From Chitinophagaceae bacterium (GTDB lineage: Bacteria; Bacteroidota; Bacteroidia; Chitinophagales; Chitinophagaceae), in contig JANYCA010000148.1 of NCBI GenBank assembly GCA_025360525.1, positions 1 to 35,794 of the forward strand: 35,794 nucleotides of DNA, read 5' to 3'. Positions 15,551 to 23,955 of the stretch are shown here, piece by piece. The translations under genes were made by a program, and so were the position numbers. Under the pieces are notes generated by a model, which ran no database searches, had not been told where the DNA came from, and saw only the letters and a list, made by a program, of their open reading frames with translations. Numbering within the stretch: the first letter of the stretch is position 1; each line of letters begins with the position of its first letter.

Positions 15551-17398
15551 TTAATATCCCCTTACATTTTTTCCTTCCATATAGTTCATAAACGCTTTGT
15601 TGCAAACCCTGTTACCCCCAGGCGTAGGATAGTTTCCGGTAAAATACCAATCGCCGGTATTAGTTGGGCAGGCAAGATGCAATGTATCAATGGTTTGATA
15701 AATAACATCCACAGGAATATCTATTTCTTTTGGTGTAATAAGTTGTGCTATTTTATTTGACATTTGCTCTAAAGTAAATGGCTTATAAACCTTCCGTACT
15801 ACATTTTCGGTGTGGAGTTGATTATTAAATTCCAGTTCTTTGCACCTATTAAAAAGTTCCTCCAGTAAATTCGCCTGGCCAGTTTCCTTAAGGAGTTCCA
15901 TGGCAGCTTTAAAGGCAATAAAGTCGCCCAACTTACTCATATCAATACCATAGCAATCCGGATACCGAATTTGGGGCGCAGATGAAACAACTATTATACG
16001 CTTAGGTTTTAAACGGGCCAGCATCCTAATGATACTCTCCTTTAAAGTGGTACCCCTTACAATAGAATCATCAATTACCACCAGGGTATCTATGTGATCT
16101 CTTACTGTGCCATAGGTAATATCATAAACGTGCTGCACCATTTCGTTTCGGCTGGCATCTGCCGTTATAAAAGTGCGTAGTTTAACATCTTTGATAGCTA
16201 TTTTTTCAATCCTTACTTTACGGCTAACCATTTCGGTTAATTTAGCCTCATCATAATCTTTACCCCAGCTTAATATTTTTTCAATTTTAACTTTTGTCAA
16301 ATAATCCTCGGCACCTTTCAACAAACCATAGAAGGCTGTTTCTGCCGTATTGGGGATAAAAGAAAAAATGGTATTTTTAAGATCGTAGTTAATCGCTTTT
16401 AAAACCGGTTGGCTGAGATAATAACCCAATGCATTTCTTTCTTTATAAATTTTTTCATCGCTTCCGCGGCTAAAGTAAATGCGCTCAAAACTACATGCCC
16501 GCCTTTCCTTTGGTTCTACAATCTGTTCAATTTGATAATTTCCATGGGCATCAGTAATTAAAGCACAGCCGGGCATAAGTTCCTGTACTTCGTTCTCCCC
16601 AACATTGAAAGCAGTTCTAATTGCTGCTCTTTCGCTTGCTGCCACTATTACATCATCATTTACATAGTAATAAGATGGCCTTATACCATGTGCATCTCTA
16701 ACAACAAACGAAGAACCATTGCCTACAAGCCCGCAGAAATTAAAACCACCGTCAAAAAGTGGTACCGCCTTCTTTAATACTTTTTTAATATCTAGCGCCC
16801 CGGGAAATGCTTCATCTGCTTTTACAAGAAAATGATGTAACACTTCCATCATCGCAGCAAGATCACTTTGCTTTTGAAAAACCCCGGGATCAACATTTAT
16901 CAAACCAAATAATTCCTCTGTATTTACCAGGTTAAAGTTTCCTGCCAATGCAAGGTTTCTTGAAGGGATGATATCTCTTTTTATAAACGGGTGGCAAAAT
17001 TCCACATTGTTTTTCCCTTGGGTACCATAGCGTAAATGCCCTAATAGCAGTTCGCCCACGTAATTTACATGCCCCTTCATTAGCCCGGGATGGTTTTTAA
17101 TATCAGGCTGGTATTTTTCTATTTCTGTTATTTCTTTTTCTATCTGGAAAAATAAATCGGCAATTGGTTGGTTGGCGCTGCTACGCAGGCGATGCAGGAA
17201 AGGGTACCCCGGTTCAACATTAAGTTTTACTGTTGCAATACCAGCGCCATCCTGGCCCCGGTTGTGCTGTTTTTCCATCAATAGGTAAAGCTTGTTTAAC
17301 CCAAATAATACCGAACCGTATTGCTGTTGGTAATAACTAAATGGCTTTCGGAGCCGAATGAAAGCAAGGCCACATTCGTGTTTTATATCGTCGCTCAT
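15551..17398 (-). CDS. Amidophosphoribosyltransferase, long PurF-type
   Basis: PurF converts PRPP and glutamine to phosphoribosylamine, the first step of purine synthesis. Residues 1-300 are an Ntn glutaminase: Cys9 (HECGLAF) becomes the nucleophile after removal of an eight-residue propeptide. RGQDGAG at 47-53, LGHLRYGTQG at 119-128 and GNFNLVN at 153-159 match class II amidotransferases. The phosphoribosyltransferase part carries the PRPP loop VIDDSIVRGTT at 441-451. At 615 residues it is about 110 longer than E. coli PurF, with extra sequence around 340-420 and at the C-terminus. This is a Bacteroidota-type long form. A canonical PurF may exist elsewhere, so no symbol is given. Confidence 0.88.
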   Translation of the reverse strand: MSDDIKHECGLAFIRLRKPFSYYQQQYGSVLFGLNKLYLLMEKQHNRGQDGAGIATVKLNVEPGYPFLHRLRSSANQPIADLFFQIEKEITEIEKYQPDIKNHPGLMKGHVNYVGELLLGHLRYGTQGKNNVEFCHPFIKRDIIPSRNLALAGNFNLVNTEELFGLINVDPGVFQKQSDLAAMMEVLHHFLVKADEAFPGALDIKKVLKKAVPLFDGGFNFCGLVGNGSSFVVRDAHGIRPSYYYVNDDVIVAASERAAIRTAFNVGENEVQELMPGCALITDAHGNYQIEQIVEPKERRACSFERIYFSRGSDEKIYKERNALGYYLSQPVLKAINYDLKNTIFSFIPNTAETAFYGLLKGAEDYLTKVKIEKILSWGKDYDEAKLTEMVSRKVRIEKIAIKDVKLRTFITADASRNEMVQHVYDITYGTVRDHIDTLVVIDDSIVRGTTLKESIIRMLARLKPKRIIVVSSAPQIRYPDCYGIDMSKLGDFIAFKAAMELLKETGQANLLEELFNRCKELEFNNQLHTENVVRKVYKPFTLEQMSNKIAQLITPKEIDIPVDVIYQTIDTLHLACPTNTGDWYFTGNYPTPGGNRVCNKAFMNYMEGKNVRGY

Positions 17399-17414
17399 GA
17401 TTTGTTATGAGCTG

Positions 17415-17422
17415 CAAAGTTA
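17415..17422 (-). promoter_or_regulatory. Predicted -7 box of the purF-like gene
   Basis: TAACTTTG on the minus strand fits TAnnTTTG, 16 nt upstream of the ATG at 17398. No good -33 TTTG at the normal distance is seen. Confidence 0.35.
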
Positions 17423-17439
17423 ACAGTTTGCCGCACAAA

Positions 17440-17466
17440 AAATCCCGGTGAATATCACCAGGATTT
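17440..17466 (-). terminator. Rho-independent terminator of the outer-membrane protein gene
   Basis: The stem AAATCC-(mismatch)-GGTGA pairs with TCACC-GGATTT over a 3-nt loop. On the minus strand it ends in a T6 run. It lies 23 bp after the stop of the beta-barrel gene and separates it from the purF-like gene. Confidence 0.75.
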
Positions 17467-17489
17467 GTTAATAAAGCATTCTCAATAAT

Positions 17490-18209
17490 TTATAAGCCAC
17501 TAATACAAAGCCCAATTTGGTATGGACGTATTGAAGGACCGGCAACATCTTTTATAAGGGCTGTAATTTGATAATTTGCAACTAATGAAAAATGCCCAAG
17601 GCCAACTCTTGCAGTAGCAACAATACGTGAACTATTAAAAAATGTGTTTTCTTTTTCTTTTAATTTGTATGAATTTATGGTTGCGCCGGATTTGTTTTGC
17701 AAGGTCTTTCCCTTTGTGTGTGCATCTAATAACAAGCCTATTTTGGCTCCAATCGCAACTTTAAGGCTTTTATCTTCTTTTTCCGGATTAAACACATACC
17801 TCAGTTCAACTGGTACTTCAACAAAAGTAGTTACCAGTTTGTATTTTTTAAAATGATCCAATGTGTCCAGGTTCCTGAAAGGAAGTTTAGTAACATTGGA
17901 TTTTATATCTACAGAAGTTTTTTTAAAAAAAATATTACTGGCATTTATTCCCAAACCAAAAGCAATGCTCCAGCGGGGATCAGATTTGAATGGCTTATCA
18001 AGCATAAACGAAATACCTGCCCCCCTGCTCAATCCACCCATTCTGTTTTTGATACTATCAGGAGCTCCACCCCATGAATCAACGGTAAATTGCACCATTA
18101 AGTGGTCTCCAGATCTATCTAGTTTCTTTTTTTTCCAGTCTGGATTGGTTTGAGAAAAAGCCATTGTAAATAAACAAAAACCTAATACTGATGCAACTAT
18201 TTTCTTCAT
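17490..18209 (-). CDS. Outer-membrane beta-barrel protein (PorT-like fold)
   Basis: The 239-residue protein has a signal peptide (1-20, cleavage near AFSQ). Alternating hydrophobic strands follow, starting around HLMVQFTVD, through GAGISFMLDKPF, FGLGIN, FVEVPVELRYVF and VAIGAKIGLLLDAH, and ending LVANYQITALIKD and YQIGLCISGL. This is the pattern of small eight-stranded outer-membrane proteins of the OMP_b-brl_2/PorT type. The EVPVELRY motif is a common feature of that group. Function is unknown. It has its own terminator downstream, and the tRNA terminator lies upstream, so it is monocistronic. Confidence 0.75.
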   Translation of the reverse strand: MKKIVASVLGFCLFTMAFSQTNPDWKKKKLDRSGDHLMVQFTVDSWGGAPDSIKNRMGGLSRGAGISFMLDKPFKSDPRWSIAFGLGINASNIFFKKTSVDIKSNVTKLPFRNLDTLDHFKKYKLVTTFVEVPVELRYVFNPEKEDKSLKVAIGAKIGLLLDAHTKGKTLQNKSGATINSYKLKEKENTFFNSSRIVATARVGLGHFSLVANYQITALIKDVAGPSIRPYQIGLCISGL

Positions 18210-18271
18210 AAGTTAATCTTGAAAGATAAAAATACTGGTGTGCAGGGTTAAAGAAAGGTTAAATAGAATTA

Positions 18272-18307
18272 TAAAAATTTGCCCGAGCTATTTCGGGCAA
18301 ATTTTTA
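18272..18307 (-). terminator. Strong terminator downstream of the tRNA gene
   Basis: A 15-bp near-perfect stem (18272-18286 with 18293-18307) has a GCCCGA/TCGGGC core, a 6-nt loop and A/T flanks that give a T-run. It lies 10 bp past the tRNA 3' end on the minus strand. Confidence 0.8.
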
Positions 18308-18317
18308 CTTTTTTATG

Positions 18318-18391
18318 TGGGCCCACCTGGGCTCGAACCAGGGACCACCTGATTATGAGTCAGGTGCTCTAACCAACTGAGCTATAGGCCC
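18318..18391 (-). tRNA. tRNA with CAU anticodon (Ile2 or elongator Met)
   Basis: A 74-nt cloverleaf on the minus strand has acceptor GGGCCTA/TGGGCCC, D arm GCTC...GAGC, anticodon arm CCTGA-CTCATAA-TCAGG and T arm CCTGG-TTCGAGC-CCAGG. The discriminator is A and no CCA is encoded. The anticodon is CAT in DNA. C4-G69 and C5-G68 pairs are those recalled as positive signals for the lysidine synthetase TilS in E. coli, so this may be tRNA-Ile2 (read as AUA after modification) rather than tRNA-Met. An initiator tRNA is excluded because position 1-72 is a normal G-C pair. Confidence 0.93.
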
Positions 18392-18488
18392 TGTTATATT
18401 TTTATATAACGGTTGGCAAAAGTAAGTAAAAACGGGTATTCAACAAATCATCCGGTAAAAACAATTTACACAATCATGATTTAGTCTA

Positions 18489-18518
18489 TTTGTTAAACAA
18501 TAATTAAAAGTATTTTTG
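18489..18518 (+). promoter_or_regulatory. Predicted promoter of the ECF sigma gene
   Basis: TTTG (18489-18492) and TATTTTTG (18511-18518) are 18 bp apart and match the Bacteroidota vegetative promoter. The -7 box ends 49 bp before the ATG at 18568, leaving a normal leader. It implies the sigma gene is transcribed by housekeeping RNA polymerase. Confidence 0.5.
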
Positions 18519-18567
18519 ATTTACTTAAATTGCAAGTATTACCGCTTTATATAAACGATTTGCCATT

Positions 18568-19137
18568 ATGATAAGTTTGCATGAGAGTAAAGTATTGCAA
18601 ATTAAAATTAGCCAGCACGGCGACCAGCAGGCCTTTGGGCAAATGTATGTAGCTTACTTGCCACTTCTGCTAAAGTTTGCCCATTCTATTATTAAAAACC
18701 AGGAGCTTTCAGAAGAAATTGTGTCGGATGTATTTATTAAAATCTGGCAAAACCGCCATGACATTGCCAAAATTGAAAACTTTAAGTTGTACTTGTATAT
18801 TAGTACTAAAAACACAGCCCTCAATTATTTATCCCGTCATTTTAGAAAGGAGACTGTATCCTTGGAAGAAATGTCTTTAAATATATTAATAGGTGCATAC
18901 AATCCGGAACAATTACTGATTACCTCTGAGGCGGTTAAAAAAATAAATTACGAAATTCAAAAATTACCTGCCCGATGTAAATTAATTTTTAAGCTTGTGA
19001 AGGAAGATGGACTTAGGTACAATGACATTGCTGAACTGTTGAATATATCCGTTAAAACAATTGATAGCCAAATGGCCATTGCCCTTAAAAAAATAAGCAG
19101 CGCTATAAATTTTGATCTTAAGAAAAGGCAACATTGA
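18568..19137 (+). CDS. ECF RNA polymerase sigma factor (FecI-like)
   Basis: The 189-residue protein has region 2 (about 22-90, ending with the EEIVSDVFIKIW helix) and region 4 (about 130-180). Region 4 holds the LPARCKLIFKLVKEDGLRY block and the helix-turn-helix NDIAELLNISVKTIDSQMA. This is the normal architecture of Bacteroidota ECF sigmas that control SusC/SusD loci through a FecR partner. It directs RNA polymerase to promoters of the adjacent glycan-uptake genes (inferred from context). It is followed by the FecR gene after 83 bp, with the SusC gene after that. Confidence 0.94.
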   Translation: MISLHESKVLQIKISQHGDQQAFGQMYVAYLPLLLKFAHSIIKNQELSEEIVSDVFIKIWQNRHDIAKIENFKLYLYISTKNTALNYLSRHFRKETVSLEEMSLNILIGAYNPEQLLITSEAVKKINYEIQKLPARCKLIFKLVKEDGLRYNDIAELLNISVKTIDSQMAIALKKISSAINFDLKKRQH

Positions 19138-19220
19138 CTATTACGCCACCGGCTAAAATAATTGTTTTGTTCTTTAGTAGATTTAACAAGTTTTTGTGTT
19201 CTTATTGGATTACATAAACA

Positions 19221-20366
19221 ATGGAACCTATAAATCCTTTACATACATGGGTATTAATGGCCCGCAAATTATCTGGGGAAGCTTCGGATGATGAACTCAT
19301 TGAGCTCGACCAGCTTTTGCGGAAAGATCAGCAAGCTAATTATTCAAAAGAGATACTACATGATTTATGGGAAAGTCGCCCGGTAGTTGATAGACAGTAT
19401 GCAGAAAATAAGTATAAAGAGTTGGTTTTGCAAATTAAAAATATGGGTTTAGATAATGGACAATTTGCTCAGGAAGATCATTATATCAATGTAAGCGCAA
19501 AGGAAACCACTAAAAAAAACCGGAAAACATGGTGTTACATAATAGGCGGGTTTTTTGTAAGCGCTGGTATTACAGCAATTATTTTTTTTAATAGTAACAA
19601 TGTCGCCAGAAAGGAAACCACCGAACAGTTTGCTAAAAATGAAATAAGTACGAGAAAGGGATCCAGGACAAACCTGGTTCTTCCGGACGGCACAAAAGTT
19701 TGGTTAAACGCCAGTAGTAAATTAGAATATACGAAAGATTACGGTAACAAAATACGAGAAGTAACTTTAAGTGGAGAAGCCTATTTTGATGTGGTAAAGA
19801 ACGCTGAAAAGCCATTCATAATTCACACCAATAAAATGGATATTAAAGTACTGGGTACAGTTTTTAATGTAAAATGTTATCCTGGAGAAAAAACTGCAGA
19901 AACAAGTCTGGTAAGAGGAAGTGTTGAGGTTACCATGAAGGATCGCCAGGAAAAAATTATGCTGAAACCAAATGAAAAATTAATTATCAATAACGAAGAA
20001 ATTAAGCAGGATAAAAAAAATGTGCCTGCCATACAAGTACAGGCAGTAGCACAAAAACCAATTATTTTACTAAGCCACCTTACTCTTTTACCAAAAGACA
20101 ATACAGTTATTGAAACAGCCTGGGTAAGAAACAGGCTAAGTTTTGTAAGCGAAACATTTGAAGATGTTGCTTTAAAAATGGAGCGTTGGTACAGTGTAAA
20201 CATCGTATTTGCTGATGGGCCTTTAAAAAAAGCATTTTTAACCGGAAGCTTTGAGAAGGAAACAATAACAGAAGCATTAAATGCATTGGAGCTAACAACC
20301 GGGTTTTCTTACAGCATGAAAAACAACAACGTTATTATCTATAAAAATAATGCAATTAAAAAATGA
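19221..20366 (+). CDS. FecR-family anti-sigma factor
   Basis: In this 381-residue inner-membrane protein the cytoplasmic N-terminus (1-103) binds the sigma factor. One membrane helix spans 104-124. The periplasmic part has a FecR domain (about 142-240, with RTNLVLPDGTKVWLNASSK and GEAYFDV) and a C-terminal DUF4974-like domain (about 307-377). The latter matches the STN-like signal-receiving part of such proteins. It holds the ECF sigma inactive until a signal arrives from the STN domain of the SusC-like transporter (family knowledge). The gene order sigma, FecR, SusC is the standard cassette. Confidence 0.94.
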   Translation: MEPINPLHTWVLMARKLSGEASDDELIELDQLLRKDQQANYSKEILHDLWESRPVVDRQYAENKYKELVLQIKNMGLDNGQFAQEDHYINVSAKETTKKNRKTWCYIIGGFFVSAGITAIIFFNSNNVARKETTEQFAKNEISTRKGSRTNLVLPDGTKVWLNASSKLEYTKDYGNKIREVTLSGEAYFDVVKNAEKPFIIHTNKMDIKVLGTVFNVKCYPGEKTAETSLVRGSVEVTMKDRQEKIMLKPNEKLIINNEEIKQDKKNVPAIQVQAVAQKPIILLSHLTLLPKDNTVIETAWVRNRLSFVSETFEDVALKMERWYSVNIVFADGPLKKAFLTGSFEKETITEALNALELTTGFSYSMKNNNVIIYKNNAIKK

Positions 20367-20523
20367 AAAAAATAAATACTTATAATACTTCTTAAGGGGC
20401 GTAAAAAACTAAAAGAGGGAAATGTGTAAGCAATTCTCAGGACAGAATTAAAAAAAGAAAATAAAACATGCTGAACAAAAAACTTCATTGTTCCCATTTT
20501 TTCATCTACCAAAACACAAAAAA

Positions 20524-23500
20524 ATGAAAAAAACCCAACGAGCGCTTACTTTTAAGAATCGAAGCATTTACAAATTGTTACTGCTTATGAAATTTATCAT
20601 CGCCTTATTACTGGTTGCCACCATGCAGGTGTCGGCAAAAACTTATTCGCAGGAGAGGATAACTCTTAAACTGGAATCTGTCGAACTTAAAATGGCCCTA
20701 AGGCAAATTGAGAAAAAAACCATTTTTCATTTTTTATACAATGATGATGTTGTTACATCCGGTCAAAAAATTGACGTTAACGCCAACAATTCATTGGTAA
20801 CAGATGTACTTGATAATATGCTGAAAGCTACTTCGCTTACTTACAAGGTACTCAACAATAACCTGGTTGTAATTACTCAGAAGAATTTTGTATTTCAGGA
20901 AGTAAAAGTGTCGGGCAGGGTTACTAATTCCGGAGGTGAACCTATACCGGGAGTAACAGTAAAAATAAAAGGCTCTGCAGTGGGCACATCCACAGATGGT
21001 GCAGGGTATTATACGATATCTGTACCAGATGATGCCACACTTGTATTTTCGTCCGTGAGTTATTCACCAGCCGAAATGAAAGTACTTGGCCGCACCGAAA
21101 TAAATGTAGTACTACAAACCTCTACCAAAATAATAGATGAAGTAGTAGTTATTGGATATGGAACAGCAAGCAAAAGAGATTTGACAGGTTCTATAACTAA
21201 AGTATCTGGCAAAGAAATAGCAGATAAACCCAATACAAATCCGATAGCTTCATTGCAAGGAAAAGTAGCCGGATTATCTATTGTAAATAACGGCACTCCC
21301 GGTGCTGCTCCAGACATTCGGATTAGGGGTACGGTAAGCATTGGACAGGTGCATCCGTTGTATGTAGTAGACGGAATTTTTAACGATAATATTGATTATA
21401 TAAATCCAAATGACATTGAGTCTATTGAAGTTTTAAAAGATCCTTCCTCATTGGCAATATTTGGTATTAAAGGCGCCACAGGCGTTATTGCAATAACTAC
21501 CAAGAAAGCTAAAGCTGGCCAGGTAGTTATTAATTTTAATTCAAGCTATGGCACTAAAAAATTAGTGGATAAAATAAAACTGGCAAATGCAGAACAGTTT
21601 AAGACGTTATTTGATGAGGAAAATGCTAATAATGGTGTTGCAACCCCGGATTACTCGGCGATAAATGCAAATACAGACTGGATAGATGCGGTAACCAGAA
21701 CCGGTAAATTCAATAATAATAACCTTAGTATTTCGAGCAGTACTGAAAAAAACAGGTTCACCTTTGGATTGGGTTATTTAACTGATGAAGGGATAATAAA
21801 ACACGAAAAGTTAGAAAAAATGCTATTTTCTTTTAGCGATGAGTTAAAGATTAGCAACGCAATAAAGCTTGGGTTTAACTTTAATGCTTCCCGACAAAAT
21901 AATCCCTACGGAGCAGGCGGGGTTTTAGATAATGCAAGAAAAACAATGCCGCAGGTATCTGCAGATACCAAAAATTTTAGAGTAGCAAATCCTTATGGAG
22001 GAGATAGTATTAATGCCAATATTTATTCTGACGTAGACCGGGCACTTCAAAATTCTGGTGTTGTAAATCCTTTATTAGAACTGGAAAATACCTGGAATAA
22101 ACGGGTAAGTATTGAGTACAGAACTGTAGGAAGTGTATATGCAGAAGTTAATTTTCTTAAATATTTTACTTTTAAGTCTACTTTCTATGCTGATGTAAGC
22201 AACGTAAATAGCAGGCAATACAATCCTTTATATTATGCATATGATCCTTTAAGTAACAGCCCAGTTTTATATGGACAAAAAACGCAGTTGGCAGAGTATG
22301 ACGATAGCTATAAAAAATTCCAGCAGGATCATATTCTTACATTCCGGAAAAAATTCGGAGATCATAACCTTAGTGCTATAACGGGTTTTACAACTTATAA
22401 TTTTGGTCATTTTGGAAGATCAGCCATTGCAAAACCATTTTCAGTTGGCAATGCATTACCTATACCTGATGACAAAAGGTTTTGGTATATAAACAGTCAG
22501 TTTAATGACGCTTCCCAAACTTTCGCTTCGTCTTCGCAAAACGAATATGCAACTGTAGGTACATTGGCAAGAATTTTATATAATTATAAAGGCAAGTATT
22601 TTCTCAATGCCTCTTTCCGGGATGATGCATCTTCTCAAATACCAACCAAAAATCGTCATCAAAAATTCTGGGCAGTTGGTGCAGCGTGGGATATGAGTAA
22701 AGAATCATTTATGCAGGGAATTCCGGCGATAGACTTTCTTAAAATAAAGGGCTCTGTTGGGGTATTAGGTAATCAATCTTCTTCATTTTTAGATGGCACA
22801 CCTATTAATTATCCTTTTTACCCAGAGCTCAATACAGGCGTTGTAGCGGTTTTTGGCACTACAGCATATGCTGCAGCTCAGAACAGGTGGCAACCTAATC
22901 CTGACTTAAAATGGGAAACTGTAAATGCCCAGGAAGTAGGGATTGAATTAAATGCGTTTAAAAACAAGCTACATTTTGAAGCAAATTATTTTAATAAGAC
23001 TACAAATGATTTAATGACCTATGTTGATCGAAGTACTCAAGGATTAGATGCTCTTTTAGAAAATGGGGGCAGTATAAGAAACTGGGGTGAAGAATTTACA
23101 GCATCATGGAACCAGGCGTTTAACAAGGATTTTTCTTTAAATATTGGAGGAAATATTACTTTTCTTAAAAATAAAGTAATAAATCTTTCTAGCGATTTAC
23201 CAGCCGGTTTTTTGGCACGTGCATTTTTCAATAATGGAAGTGCAGAAAGCAGAACCCAGCCGGGTTTGCCAATAGGTTCTTTTTATGGCTACGTGGTAGA
23301 AGGGCTTTACCAAAGCTATGCTGATGTATTAAAATCGCCTGTTGCTTCTGCGGTTGGCTCCTACGGTCCTGGTGATTTTAAGTTTAAAGATGTAAATAAT
23401 GACGGTGTAATTACGCCAGATGACAGGACGGTAATAGGTAATCCTACACCGAAATTTACCTATGGAACTTCAGTAAATATTGTTTATAAAAATCTGAATT

Positions 23501-23934
23501 TAGGCATTGATGCAGGTGGTGTATATGGCAACCAGGTTTTCAGAACATGGGGTTCGCTTGAATCACCGTTCCAGCGGGTAAATTATTCTGCTGAAAAAAT
23601 TGGCAGATGGCATGGTGCCGGCACTTCTAATTGGGTACCTATTATAAGCCAGGGACACAGATACAATTATAATGGCTCTAGTTATAATATTGAAGATGGC
23701 AGTTATTTCAGAATCAGGAATATTCAATTAGGGTATAATTTCAGTCCTAATCTAATTTCAAAAGCTAAAATCAAAAACTTAAGAGTTTACGTAAATATTC
23801 AGAATCTTAAAACATGGAAAAACAACCTGGGATATACAGCAGAGTTTGGAGGTGATGCAACGGCTTTTGGTTATGATAATGCCGGTGGGGCAATACCCAT
23901 GGTAACAACCTTTGGATTAAATGTAACTTTTTAA
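20524..23934 (+). CDS. SusC/RagA-type TonB-linked outer-membrane transporter with STN domain
   Basis: This 1136-residue protein imports oligosaccharides across the outer membrane with SusD as lid. A signal peptide (about 1-40, cleavage near VSA) precedes an STN domain (about 46-119), a carboxypeptidase-D-like domain (about 128-205), a TonB-dependent plug that starts near DEVVVIGYG (about 205-330) and a large beta-barrel ending in a C-terminal Phe (NVTF). The STN domain contacts FecR, so substrate binding can induce the locus. I place the start at ATG 20524; a longer frame reaches a TTG at 20488, but it adds an unlikely 12 residues before the signal peptide. Confidence 0.95.
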   Translation: MKKTQRALTFKNRSIYKLLLLMKFIIALLLVATMQVSAKTYSQERITLKLESVELKMALRQIEKKTIFHFLYNDDVVTSGQKIDVNANNSLVTDVLDNMLKATSLTYKVLNNNLVVITQKNFVFQEVKVSGRVTNSGGEPIPGVTVKIKGSAVGTSTDGAGYYTISVPDDATLVFSSVSYSPAEMKVLGRTEINVVLQTSTKIIDEVVVIGYGTASKRDLTGSITKVSGKEIADKPNTNPIASLQGKVAGLSIVNNGTPGAAPDIRIRGTVSIGQVHPLYVVDGIFNDNIDYINPNDIESIEVLKDPSSLAIFGIKGATGVIAITTKKAKAGQVVINFNSSYGTKKLVDKIKLANAEQFKTLFDEENANNGVATPDYSAINANTDWIDAVTRTGKFNNNNLSISSSTEKNRFTFGLGYLTDEGIIKHEKLEKMLFSFSDELKISNAIKLGFNFNASRQNNPYGAGGVLDNARKTMPQVSADTKNFRVANPYGGDSINANIYSDVDRALQNSGVVNPLLELENTWNKRVSIEYRTVGSVYAEVNFLKYFTFKSTFYADVSNVNSRQYNPLYYAYDPLSNSPVLYGQKTQLAEYDDSYKKFQQDHILTFRKKFGDHNLSAITGFTTYNFGHFGRSAIAKPFSVGNALPIPDDKRFWYINSQFNDASQTFASSSQNEYATVGTLARILYNYKGKYFLNASFRDDASSQIPTKNRHQKFWAVGAAWDMSKESFMQGIPAIDFLKIKGSVGVLGNQSSSFLDGTPINYPFYPELNTGVVAVFGTTAYAAAQNRWQPNPDLKWETVNAQEVGIELNAFKNKLHFEANYFNKTTNDLMTYVDRSTQGLDALLENGGSIRNWGEEFTASWNQAFNKDFSLNIGGNITFLKNKVINLSSDLPAGFLARAFFNNGSAESRTQPGLPIGSFYGYVVEGLYQSYADVLKSPVASAVGSYGPGDFKFKDVNNDGVITPDDRTVIGNPTPKFTYGTSVNIVYKNLNLGIDAGGVYGNQVFRTWGSLESPFQRVNYSAEKIGRWHGAGTSNWVPIISQGHRYNYNGSSYNIEDGSYFRIRNIQLGYNFSPNLISKAKIKNLRVYVNIQNLKTWKNNLGYTAEFGGDATAFGYDNAGGAIPMVTTFGLNVTF

Positions 23935-23955
23935 AAGAATTAAAAATTGAACGTT

